5,425 nt of DNA, taken from an uncultured Bacillota bacterium. GTDB lineage: Bacteria > Bacillota > Dehalobacteriia > UBA7702. Under the pieces are notes generated by a model that was not told the origin of the DNA, did no database searches, and worked only from the letters and a program-made list of their open reading frames with translations. Below, piece after piece: positions 1-5,425 of this stretch (positions are counted from its first letter, which is position 1; every line of letters starts with the position of its first letter). Where the stretch lies: assembly GCA_902766525.1 (NCBI GenBank), contig CACXDX010000150.1:1-5425 (forward strand), in the 5' to 3' direction. A program made the translations under genes and the position numbers.

Positions 1-678
1 CGCTTTTCCTACCATGTCGATCTCGTCTTCTGCATCGACGCCACCGAGAGCATGGACAATATCCTCGATATCGTCAAGGACAACGCCTTGAATCTCTACG
101 GTGATATCGTCGCCCTGATGCAGGAGAACAAAAAGCGCATCGATACCCTCCGCGTCCGCGTCGTGGCCTTTCGCGACTATATGGCCGACGGCGACGAAGC
201 CATGCTGGAAACGCGGTTTTTCGATCTCCCCGATGAGGCCGAGGCCTTTAAAGAATGTGTCCGCTCCATCGAAGCCAAAGGCGGCGGCGACGATCCCGAA
301 GACGGTCTGGAAGCGCTGGCCTTTGCCATCTGCTCCGATTGGGACCGAAGCGGCATGAAGCGCCGCCACGTCATCGCCCTCTGGAGCGACGCGCCGACCC
401 ACCCGCTGGGCTACGGCAGAGAGCGCAAAAACTATCCCCAAAATATGGCCGCCGACCTCAAAGAGCTGACCTCCTGGTGGGGGTCGCTGGGCTCGGGCAA
501 GGACGCGATCATGGATCCCTACGCCAAGCGGCTGATCCTCTTTACCCCCGAGGTGGAAAGCTGGAATTCCATCGCCAACCACTGGGAACAGGTCTATCGC
601 GTGCCGACCCTCGAGGGCAACGGCTCCTCGGAACATCGCTATGAATCCATCTTAAACGCCATCATCCATACGATTTGA
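1..678 (+). CDS. vWA (von Willebrand factor A) domain protein, 5' end outside window
   Basis: The reading frame is open from base 1 to the TGA at 676-678, giving 225 residues with the N-terminus missing. A hydrophobic strand (residues 7-12) leads into DATES at 13-17, the DxTxS form of the metal-ion-dependent adhesion site (MIDAS). GGGDDPEDGLEAL at 94-106 is a loop typical of bacterial vWA proteins, and LWSDAP at 127-132 supplies the later acidic MIDAS position. Such domains bind a divalent metal and mediate protein-protein contacts; they are not usually enzymes. No signal peptide or membrane helix is visible in this part, so it is probably cytoplasmic. The ATG at 52 is not the start, because it lies inside the MIDAS loop and the frame continues upstream with good vWA sequence. 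Adjacent PP2C and kinase genes suggest a scaffold role in a phospho-signalling module. The family call is secure; the role is inferred. Confidence 0.9.
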   Translation, partial: RFSYHVDLVFCIDATESMDNILDIVKDNALNLYGDIVALMQENKKRIDTLRVRVVAFRDYMADGDEAMLETRFFDLPDEAEAFKECVRSIEAKGGGDDPEDGLEALAFAICSDWDRSGMKRRHVIALWSDAPTHPLGYGRERKNYPQNMAADLKELTSWWGSLGSGKDAIMDPYAKRLILFTPEVESWNSIANHWEQVYRVPTLEGNGSSEHRYESILNAIIHTI

Positions 679-703
679 ATTTTGAATATAAAGGGAGAAA
701 CCC

Positions 704-1612
704 ATGAGAACATTGGGAGGCTATCTGAAAAAACTGAGAGACAACATCAAAGAGCAGCGAGGCGTTTTTATCCTCTTCACGCTGCTGCGGCTGATGGTCA
801 TCGCGGCGCTGATCCGCAGTTTGATGCTGCACCACTATGAAGGCGCCGCCACCTGTATTTTGGTATTGGTGCTGTTCTTCCTGCCGAGTTTTCTCGAGGA
901 CAAGCTCAAGCTGCGCATTCCGGCGCTTTTTGAAGGCATCATCTACTGCTTCATTTTCGCCGCCGAGATTTTGGGCGAACTCGATCATTTCTATACCCAG
1001 ATCCCGATCTGGGATACGATGCTGCATACGCTCAACGGCTTTCTCTTTGCCGCCGTCGGCTTTTCCACGGTGGACCTGCTCAACCGCACCAATAAGAATT
1101 TCAGCCTGACGCCGCTCTATCTGACCATGGTCGCTTTCTGCTTCTCCATGACCATCGGCGTGCTCTGGGAATTCTTTGAATGCGGCGCCGATCTGTTTCT
1201 CGGTCAGGATATGCAGAAGGACTTCATCATCGGCAACTTCCAGTCCGTTACCCTCGACCCCACTCACAGCCAGCAGGTCATTGCCGTTGAGGATGTGACT
1301 TCCACGCTGATTCAGACCGGATCGGGCGACAGTTTTTTGGTGGAGGGCGGCTATCTCGATATCGGCATCCTCGACACCATGAAGGATCTCTTCGTGAACT
1401 TCATCGGCGCTCTCGTTTTCTGCAGCTTCGGCTTCGCCTATCTCAAATACGGTGAAAGCAAAAAAATCGCTTCCACGGTGGTGAGCGGGCTGAGACTGCA
1501 GCCGGCGGAGGAAGAAGCAACGGAAGAAGCAACGGAAGAAGTTAAAGAAGAAATCACGGAAGAAACAACGGCAGAAACAGCGGCAGCGACGGAAGCGGAA
1601 ACGAAACAATGA
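704..1612 (+). CDS. Six-helix integral membrane protein with acidic Glu/Thr-rich tail
   Basis: The protein has 302 residues, with an AAGGGAG ribosome site at 691-697, 6 nt before the ATG. Hydrophobic segments near residues 21-41, 47-62, 72-92, 107-123, 136-158 and 228-247 suggest six membrane helices. The basic N-terminus points to an N-in, C-in topology, with a loop of about 70 residues (159-227) outside. Polar residues sit in or beside helices: WDTMLHTLNG (103-112), LWEFFECGAD (154-163) and ILDTMKDL (222-229). This spacing of LH..NG, WE..E and D..D recalls the DUF2238/YjdF-like membrane family, but that match is by memory of the pattern and is tentative. Residues 269-302 are almost entirely Glu, Thr, Ala and Lys, coded by a 12-bp repeat. 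The gene starts 25 nt after the vWA gene and is co-oriented. Function is unknown. A Thr-rich cytoplasmic tail beside a kinase gene makes it a possible phosphorylation target (inference). Confidence 0.88.
   Translation: MRTLGGYLKKLRDNIKEQRGVFILFTLLRLMVIAALIRSLMLHHYEGAATCILVLVLFFLPSFLEDKLKLRIPALFEGIIYCFIFAAEILGELDHFYTQIPIWDTMLHTLNGFLFAAVGFSTVDLLNRTNKNFSLTPLYLTMVAFCFSMTIGVLWEFFECGADLFLGQDMQKDFIIGNFQSVTLDPTHSQQVIAVEDVTSTLIQTGSGDSFLVEGGYLDIGILDTMKDLFVNFIGALVFCSFGFAYLKYGESKKIASTVVSGLRLQPAEEEATEEATEEVKEEITEETTAETAAATEAETKQ
1511..1582 (+). repeat. 12-bp imperfect tandem repeat coding EEAT-like units
   Basis: Six consecutive 12-bp units can be read. Two are identical GAAGAAGCAACG copies (1511-1522 and 1523-1534), followed by diverged copies at 1535, 1547, 1559 and 1571. 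In frame they encode EEAT, EEAT, EEVK, EEIT, EETT and AETA. The repeat lies in the C-terminal tail of the six-helix membrane protein, after its last helix. Because the unit is a multiple of three, copy-number changes would alter tail length without a frameshift. The drift between copies suggests older duplication rather than very recent slippage. Confidence 0.85.
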
Positions 1613-1621
1613 AGGGACGAT

Positions 1622-1653
1622 CGGCCGGGAGCGGTGCTTACCGCGCTCTGCCG
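1622..1653 (+). promoter_or_regulatory. Imperfect intergenic hairpin upstream of the PP2C gene
   Basis: Bases 1622-1635 can pair with 1640-1653: 12 of 14 positions pair (one G-U), with mismatches at 1626/1649 and 1630/1645 and a GCTT loop at 1636-1639. The perfect inner stem is GCGGT/ACCGC. It occupies the longest gap in the window (64 nt, 1613-1676) and ends 12 nt before the GAGGTGA ribosome site at 1666-1672. No run of T follows, so it is not a standard intrinsic terminator. It could be an RNA processing or stability element, or a modulator separating expression of the upstream pair from the phosphatase/kinase genes. The structure is seen; the role is inferred. Confidence 0.5.
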
Positions 1654-1676
1654 TGACCGTGATATGAGGTGAAGCT

Positions 1677-2660
1677 ATGGGCAAAAAAACGAAAGCCTTC
1701 GGCGATATCGGCGGCTGTGTCATCGAGATCCGCGAAGAAGCGGTGAAGGGCCGCGGCGAAGACGCCGCCGGCAGTTTTCTCACGGAAAACGGCGCGGCTT
1801 TGGCCGTCTTTGACGGCTGCGGCGGCTCCGGCTCGCGAAAATACAAGGCCTTTCACGGCAAGACCGGGGCTTATGTGGCGTCCCGCATTGCCAATCAGGG
1901 TTTTTTCGGCTGGTATGAAGACCGTGCCGATGATTTTCCGCCCCTGACGGAGCGGAACACGGCTTCCATGACCGTCTCGCTGAAACAGGAATTTCAGCGT
2001 CTTTTCGCCGACTGTCTGAATTACGCGTCCGGCGTGGAGCCGGATTGCGGCGCCGCCGCGGGGACGATGCTGAAAAGCTTTCCCACGACGCTGGCGGCGG
2101 CCGTCTGCGGCCGCGACGGCGGCGATCTCGGCGCGGCGTTTTTCTGGGCCGGCAATTCCAGAGGCTACGTCCTCCGTCCCGACGGTCTGATCCAAGTCAG
2201 TGAAGACGACGTTTACGGCGACTGCGACGCCATGGCCTCTTTGCGGCAGGATCCGCCTTTGAGCAACTGTCTCTTTGCCGACGGCGATTATCTGATCCGC
2301 GGCAGACTGATCGAAGAACCGCTGCCGCTGATCGTGATCACCGCCACCGACGGCTGTTTCGATTGCTTCCCCTCGCCGATGCATTTTGAATATATGCTTT
2401 TGCGCATGATGAGCGAAAGCGAATCCTACGACGACTGGCGGTCGGCCATGATCGACCTGCTCAGAGACCGTGCCTCCGATGATTTCAGCATGGTTTTGGG
2501 CTGCTTCGGTTTTGAAAGCTTCGATACGATGAAGCGGGCTTTCCTCAACCGCCGCCGTCTGCTCTGGAAAGAATATATCAAACCCCTGCTGAGCCAATAC
2601 CGGGAATTGATCGACCCTCTGTGGCAGCAGTACAAGCCCGGCTATTACGGGAGAAGATAA
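1677..2660 (+). CDS. PP2C-family (PPM) Ser/Thr protein phosphatase
   Basis: The protein has 327 residues and would remove phosphate from Ser/Thr in proteins using two divalent metals. Family motifs appear in order: GED at 27-29, DGCGG at 46-50 (usual DGHGG; D46 and G47 ligate metal), FPTTLAAAV at 135-143, FFWAGNSRGYVL at 155-166 (usual GDSR-x-Y, with Asn replacing Asp), TATDG at 222-226 (D225 a metal ligand) and SDDFSMVL at 267-274 (D268/D269, the last ligand). All core metal ligands are present, so activity is expected. There is no membrane helix, so it is cytoplasmic. About 50 residues (278-327), basic and aromatic, extend past the core domain. GAGGTGA at 1666-1672 precedes the ATG by 4 nt. 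The kinase gene begins 7 nt after the stop, the usual arrangement for an opposing kinase/phosphatase pair. The family call is strong. Confidence 0.93.
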   Translation: MGKKTKAFGDIGGCVIEIREEAVKGRGEDAAGSFLTENGAALAVFDGCGGSGSRKYKAFHGKTGAYVASRIANQGFFGWYEDRADDFPPLTERNTASMTVSLKQEFQRLFADCLNYASGVEPDCGAAAGTMLKSFPTTLAAAVCGRDGGDLGAAFFWAGNSRGYVLRPDGLIQVSEDDVYGDCDAMASLRQDPPLSNCLFADGDYLIRGRLIEEPLPLIVITATDGCFDCFPSPMHFEYMLLRMMSESESYDDWRSAMIDLLRDRASDDFSMVLGCFGFESFDTMKRAFLNRRRLLWKEYIKPLLSQYRELIDPLWQQYKPGYYGRR

Positions 2661-2667
2661 GCAGCGA

Positions 2668-3612
2668 ATGATGAAGGAAATCAACGGATATCACATGCTG
2701 ACGGAACTGACGACCGCCAACAGCGGCTTCGGTCAGTGGGCTTTTGTTGAGCGAAACGGCGTGGAGCTCTTTTTGAAGCGGTTTCTGCGCCCCGTCTATC
2801 CGACGGATCCCGCCCTCTACGACGTGGTGGAGTTTCGCAATCAGCGGGCCTACTGCGATTTTTTCGTCCAGAGAAAACAGCAGCTCTATGCCGAACTGCG
2901 CGGCTGCCGTCAGATCTATATCGTGCCTGTCCTCGATTTTTTCCGGGCGGGCGGCAAATTTTACGTGATCACCGCGGCGGTGAAGGCCGTGCCCGTCACG
3001 GAGGAGGAACTTTTCTCCCTGCCTTTTGCCGAAAAGCTCCGTTTGCTGACGACCCTCTGTTCCGCCGTGGCCGAGCTCCACGGCCATCGCATCATCCACG
3101 CCGATCTGAAACCCTCCAACATCCTCTTTGAACGGGACAGAGAGGGCAGGCTCAGCCCCAGGATCATCGATTACGACAGCAGCTTTTTGGAAGGCAGCTA
3201 TGTGGCGCCCCGTGAGATCGAGGGCGACCCCGTTTATCTCGCCCCCGAGACCTTCCGCGCCATGGAAGGGCAGTCCGTCAGCCTCAACGGCAAGATCGAC
3301 GTTTTCGCGCTGGGTGTTATCTTCCATCAGCTGCTCTTCGGTACGCTTCCCGCCTTCTTTAAGGGGGAAGACGAATATGCCTTTGAATCGGCGGCGGCCG
3401 GACGGGAACTCGTTTTTCCCGCCGACGCCGATGAGCTGAGCAAAAAGCTGATCCGGGGGATGCTGGAAAAGGATCCCGCCAAGCGGCGGGATCTGAAAAA
3501 GGTCGCGTCCCTTTTGGAAAAAATGGAGAAGCAGCGCTTGAAGAAGGAAAAGCGCGGCCTCAAACAGGAAAAGAAACAGGATAAGGGGGAAAATCATGAT
3601 GGACGGCAATGA
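2668..3612 (+). CDS. Hanks-type Ser/Thr protein kinase, non-RD, soluble
   Basis: The protein has 314 residues and would transfer phosphate from ATP to Ser/Thr of proteins. Visible kinase elements are a loop with NSGFGQ at 18-23, LFLKRF at 34-39 (K37 is the probable ATP-binding Lys), HADLKPSNILF at 144-154 (catalytic D146, K148, N151), IIDYDSS at 166-172 in the DFG position (D168 kept, Gly replaced by Asp), YLAPETF at 190-196 (APE), DVFALGVIF at 211-219 and KDPAKRRD at 268-275. HAD instead of HRD makes it a non-RD kinase, so control by activation-loop phosphorylation is less likely. Residues 285-314 form a Lys-rich charged tail that may be a coiled or basic helix. No transmembrane or PASTA region is present, unlike PrkC/PknB. 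The start is a tandem ATGATG with only a distant GGGAG (2649-2653), so translation may be coupled to the phosphatase gene. The kinase call is strong; its substrates are unknown. Confidence 0.93.
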   Translation: MMKEINGYHMLTELTTANSGFGQWAFVERNGVELFLKRFLRPVYPTDPALYDVVEFRNQRAYCDFFVQRKQQLYAELRGCRQIYIVPVLDFFRAGGKFYVITAAVKAVPVTEEELFSLPFAEKLRLLTTLCSAVAELHGHRIIHADLKPSNILFERDREGRLSPRIIDYDSSFLEGSYVAPREIEGDPVYLAPETFRAMEGQSVSLNGKIDVFALGVIFHQLLFGTLPAFFKGEDEYAFESAAAGRELVFPADADELSKKLIRGMLEKDPAKRRDLKKVASLLEKMEKQRLKKEKRGLKQEKKQDKGENHDGRQ

Positions 3613-4114
3613 ATTCTGGACCTGTCCCAACTGCAATACGGTCAACAACGGCCCCGCCTGCCGCGTCTGCGGCTATACGCCGGGCAGTGTCGCGCCTTAC
3701 CCTCAGCCTCGGAAAAACAATAACCGCAAACTCATCGCGGTCATCATCATCGCCGCGGCGGCGGCGGTCATCGCCATCGTCGCGCTGCTGGCCTTTGTGC
3801 TTTATCAGGAGAACGCGCGTCAGCAGGAGGCCGAGGAGGTCATCGTCCCCGTTGCCGAGGAAACGGTCGTTGAGGAAGACGTCTTCTACGTCAACCGCTT
3901 CGACGACAGCGGCATCTACGTGCGGGAGGCGCCCTCAAAGAGCAGCGGCGATATCCTCTATATCAAAAAGGGCGACCGCAGCGTGGTTCTGCGCTATATG
4001 GGTGAGACCGTCAGCGGGACCGACGGCTACAACTGGTTTATGGTGGAAACGCCCGGCGGCGACGTCGGCTACGTCAGAGAGGACGTCGTCGTGGAACAGG
4101 AAACGCAGCCTTAA
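3596..4114 (+). CDS. Zinc ribbon - transmembrane - SH3-like domain protein
   Basis: The protein has 172 residues. The N-terminal zinc ribbon uses C10/C13 (CPNC) and C22/C25 (CRVC). A basic stretch RKNNNRK at 39-45 precedes one membrane helix at about 46-70, predicting the ribbon inside and the C-terminus outside. An acidic linker (77-95) leads to a bacterial SH3-like domain at roughly 97-165, with IYVREAPS (107-114), YNWFMVETPGGDVGYV (145-160) and a closing REDVV. SH3-like domains of this type often bind cell-wall peptides. AAGGGGGA at 3583-3590 sits 5 nt before a tandem ATGATG. The first 17 nt overlap the end of the kinase gene in another frame, indicating tight co-expression. It may link the cytoplasmic kinase/phosphatase pair to the cell wall (inference). 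The architecture is clear by eye; the SH3 assignment is probable. Confidence 0.88.
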   Translation: MMDGNEFWTCPNCNTVNNGPACRVCGYTPGSVAPYPQPRKNNNRKLIAVIIIAAAAAVIAIVALLAFVLYQENARQQEAEEVIVPVAEETVVEEDVFYVNRFDDSGIYVREAPSKSSGDILYIKKGDRSVVLRYMGETVSGTDGYNWFMVETPGGDVGYVREDVVVEQETQP

Positions 4115-4124
4115 AGGTGAGAGG
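4115..4124 (+). promoter_or_regulatory. Ribosome binding site that fixes a GTG start
   Basis: AGGTGAGAGG lies 2-11 nt before the GTG at 4127. In that frame the TGA at 4118-4120 blocks any earlier start, and the next in-frame ATG (codon 110) would remove the membrane helix. GTG is therefore the best start. An out-of-frame ATG at 4125-4127 shares two bases with the GTG and is followed directly by TGA (4128-4130). Confidence 0.7.
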
Positions 4125-4126
4125 AT

Positions 4127-5200
4127 GTGAAAGCATTGGCTGAAAGACCTCAAAACGAAAGAATAATAAGAGAAACAACGGGATCCTACCGCTTCCCGAG
4201 AGGCGGTATCGGCCACGTCGGACCTTACGGCGTCAATGAGCAAGACCCCGATATCATCCGCTTTGAGAACAGTCGTGAGCAGGTGACGCGTTTGCGCCGG
4301 AAAGAGGAGAAAACGGAAGCGAAACGCTCAAGGAACAGAGGCAGATTCGCCTTGGTCGCTCTCGTCATCGCCGCCCTCATCCTCGGTTTCGGCGGCAGCT
4401 TCCTCTTCGCCCACGGTGTGCGCACCGCCCACGCCGGCAAAGCCGCCGAAGAGATGGAAGTCGTCCCCGTCGCCGCCGAAGCGCCGGCGGAACCGGCTGA
4501 GGCGGAAGAAGCGGCGCCGGCGGAAGAAACGGTGAGCGCGGCGGAAGCGGCGGCTGAAAAGAATGAGGAGAGTGAAGCGGCGGCGGTGAGCGCGGCCGTG
4601 AACGACGATCCCTCCTATACACGGGTGATCAACCGCTCCTATCCGATCCCCGAAAACTATATCGCCGGCAGCGGCCGGCTCAGCAGCGTGGAAGGGATCG
4701 AACTCGAAAGCGAGGCCGCCAAAGCCATGGAGCAGATGCTCAAAGGCTTGCGGGATACGGGGATGTCGATCCAGCTCGTCTCCGGCTACCGCAGCGACGA
4801 TTATCAACGCGGTCTCTATGAACGGCAAATCAATAAGCAGGGCGGCAACAAGGAAAAGGCCGCGACGATCTCCGCCGTGCCCATGACCAGCGAACATCAG
4901 GCCGGTCTCGCCGCCGATCTCAGCGTCGACGGCACCCTCGAGACCTCCTTCTCTCAAACGGAGCAGGGCAAATGGCTGGAAAAACACTGCATGGAATACG
5001 GCTATATCCTGCGCTATCCCCCGGGCAAGGAAATTGTTACCGGCATCATCTACGAACCATGGCACTTCCGCTACGTCGGCTCGCCGGCCACGGCGTCGGC
5101 GATCATGAGCTCGGGTCAGACCATGGAAGAATATTACGGCAAAACGCTGAAACCCGAAGATATCGACGCTTACCGTCCTTATCTCAACGAATCATATTAA
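4127..5200 (+). CDS. Membrane-anchored VanY-family D,D-carboxypeptidase (peptidase M15B)
   Basis: The protein has 357 residues and is expected to trim the terminal D-Ala from peptidoglycan stem peptides outside the membrane. The C-terminal domain (about 165-340) shows SGYRS at 219-223, SEHQAGLAADL at 255-265 (zinc ligands H257 and D264) and EPWHFRYVG at 310-318 (catalytic E310, zinc ligand H313), the full M15B active-site set. Upstream are about 73 cytoplasmic residues ending in an Arg/Lys-rich stretch, a membrane helix at about 74-96, then an Ala/Glu-rich linker to about 160. A TAHA-G sequence after the helix could be a cleavage site, but the long N-terminus favours a retained anchor. The cytoplasmic part is unusually long for a VanY protein and carries ETTGSYRF (16-23), a possible phosphorylation segment. 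The gene follows the SH3 gene by 12 nt. Nothing ties it to vancomycin resistance: no vanHAX or vanRS genes are in view. Confidence 0.92.
   Translation: MKALAERPQNERIIRETTGSYRFPRGGIGHVGPYGVNEQDPDIIRFENSREQVTRLRRKEEKTEAKRSRNRGRFALVALVIAALILGFGGSFLFAHGVRTAHAGKAAEEMEVVPVAAEAPAEPAEAEEAAPAEETVSAAEAAAEKNEESEAAAVSAAVNDDPSYTRVINRSYPIPENYIAGSGRLSSVEGIELESEAAKAMEQMLKGLRDTGMSIQLVSGYRSDDYQRGLYERQINKQGGNKEKAATISAVPMTSEHQAGLAADLSVDGTLETSFSQTEQGKWLEKHCMEYGYILRYPPGKEIVTGIIYEPWHFRYVGSPATASAIMSSGQTMEEYYGKTLKPEDIDAYRPYLNESY
4530..4596 (+). repeat. Low-complexity Ala/Glu linker with a 13-bp direct repeat
   Basis: CGGTGAGCGCGGC occurs at 4530-4542 and again at 4584-4596, inside the GCGG/GAAG-rich stretch that encodes the linker of the carboxypeptidase. 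In frame it encodes similar Val-Ser-Ala runs (VSAAEAAAE and VSAAVND). This is probably internal duplication in a flexible spacer, not a mobile-element mark. Confidence 0.5.
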
Positions 5201-5206
5201 AGGAGG
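5201..5206 (+). promoter_or_regulatory. Consensus AGGAGG ribosome binding site
   Basis: A perfect AGGAGG follows directly after the TAA of the carboxypeptidase gene and lies 7 nt before the ATG at 5214. It is the strongest ribosome site in the window and supports the partial gene that follows. Confidence 0.85.
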
Positions 5207-5213
5207 CGCCATC

Positions 5214-5425
5214 ATGTCCGAAAAAGATTATTTCCGGGCGGGAAAATTAAATGTGAATCAGCATAATCAGGGGAGCCTCGACGCGGCGGAACCGTCGGAA
5301 AACGCCGCTCAGGGCAGTATCGATCCGCAGGTGAAGGTCGGCGAGGTCGTGGACGGGATCCCCTTTGAAAGGGAGACCGCGCCGCCCCGAAACGGTTTTG
5401 AGAGCCAAAACGGCGCCTACGCTCC
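5214..5425 (+). CDS. Unrecognised polar protein, N-terminal part only
   Basis: The frame is open from the ATG at 5214 to the window end, giving 70 codons with no stop. The start is supported by a perfect AGGAGG 7 nt upstream and by close spacing (13 nt) to the previous gene. The visible part starts MSEKDYFRAGKLNVNQHNQ and continues rich in Asn, Gln, Glu, Gly and Pro. It has no hydrophobic segment, signal peptide or Cys pair, so this stretch is probably cytoplasmic and partly disordered. I do not recognise a family. It could be the cytoplasmic leader of another membrane protein, as in the carboxypeptidase just upstream, or a soluble component of the same system. The missing 3' end is needed to decide. 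Confidence 0.75.
   Translation, partial: MSEKDYFRAGKLNVNQHNQGSLDAAEPSENAAQGSIDPQVKVGEVVDGIPFERETAPPRNGFESQNGAYA

Noticed and set aside
52..54. ATG at 52 as the start of the vWA gene
   Set aside because: The frame is open upstream to base 1 and encodes the hydrophobic strand and the MIDAS Asp. Starting at 52 would delete the metal site.
679..703. A/T-rich stretch before the membrane-protein gene as a promoter
   Set aside because: It is only 25 nt, holds the ribosome site, and shows no -35/-10 pair with suitable spacing.
1511..1582. The 12-bp repeats as a CRISPR or regulatory array
   Set aside because: The units are contiguous without spacers, in frame and inside a coding region.
1622..1653. 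The hairpin as an intrinsic terminator
   Set aside because: No T-rich tract follows the stem, and a co-oriented gene begins 23 nt later.
662..1846. Long open frame on the - strand (394 codons) across the membrane-protein gene and the start of the phosphatase gene
   Set aside because: It runs opposite to two genes with clear motifs or helices and good ribosome sites. Its Arg/Phe/His-rich composition is that of a frame antisense to GC-biased codons, including runs of RCFFR antisense to the Glu repeat.
1638..3648. Two more long - strand frames (1638-2684 and 2578-3648)
   Set aside because: They lie antisense to the PP2C and kinase genes, whose catalytic motifs are in the + strand frames. No domain is recognisable in the antisense products.
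3609..4130. A + strand frame of 173 codons in a second frame over the zinc-ribbon gene
   Set aside because: Its product is Arg/Ser/Ala-rich without domains, while the 3596-4114 frame gives a zinc ribbon, a membrane helix and an SH3-like domain.
4328..5065. A - strand frame of 245 codons over the carboxypeptidase gene
   Set aside because: It is antisense to the intact M15B active site, and its Arg/Phe/Gly-rich sequence reflects the Ala/Glu linker on the other strand.
4127..5200. A vancomycin-resistance gene cluster
   Set aside because: Only a VanY-type domain is present. VanR/S, VanH, VanX and a ligase are not seen, and the enzyme family is common in ordinary cell-wall metabolism.

Overview
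The window looks like one operon from a bacterium, probably of the Bacillota (Firmicutes). The reasons are purine-rich Shine-Dalgarno sites close to the starts, short gaps or overlaps between genes, one GTG start, and a VanY-type cell-wall carboxypeptidase. The DNA is fairly GC-rich, with C/G common at third codon positions. That fits mid-GC gut Clostridia or Negativicutes better than low-GC Bacilli, but the taxon is an inference. No RNA gene, insertion sequence, CRISPR array or convincing promoter was found, and all genes lie on the + strand.

Layout, left to right. (1) The 3' part of a von Willebrand factor A (vWA) domain gene, 1-678, cut by the window edge. (2) A six-helix membrane protein, 704-1612, with a Glu/Thr-rich tail coded by a 12-bp tandem repeat. 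(3) A 64-nt gap holding an imperfect hairpin (1622-1653), followed by a PP2C-type Ser/Thr phosphatase, 1677-2660. (4) A Hanks-type Ser/Thr kinase, 2668-3612. (5) A zinc ribbon - membrane helix - SH3-like protein, 3596-4114, which overlaps the kinase gene by 17 nt. (6) A membrane-anchored VanY-family (M15B) D,D-carboxypeptidase, 4127-5200, with a GTG start. (7) The first 70 codons of an unrecognised polar protein from 5214 to the window end, behind a perfect AGGAGG.

How they may work together. A vWA protein, a PP2C phosphatase and a Ser/Thr kinase side by side recall the 'TerY-P' triad described from comparative genomics of tellurium-resistance (ter) loci. No TerD-family gene is visible here, and the neighbours are instead envelope proteins. 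The inferred picture is a cytoplasmic kinase/phosphatase switch, with a vWA scaffold, acting on membrane proteins that have cytoplasmic Thr-rich tails and outward-facing SH3-like or peptidoglycan-trimming domains. The kinase has no transmembrane or PASTA segment of its own, so sensing would have to come from its partners. The triad and the domain calls rest on visible motifs. The functional link is inference.
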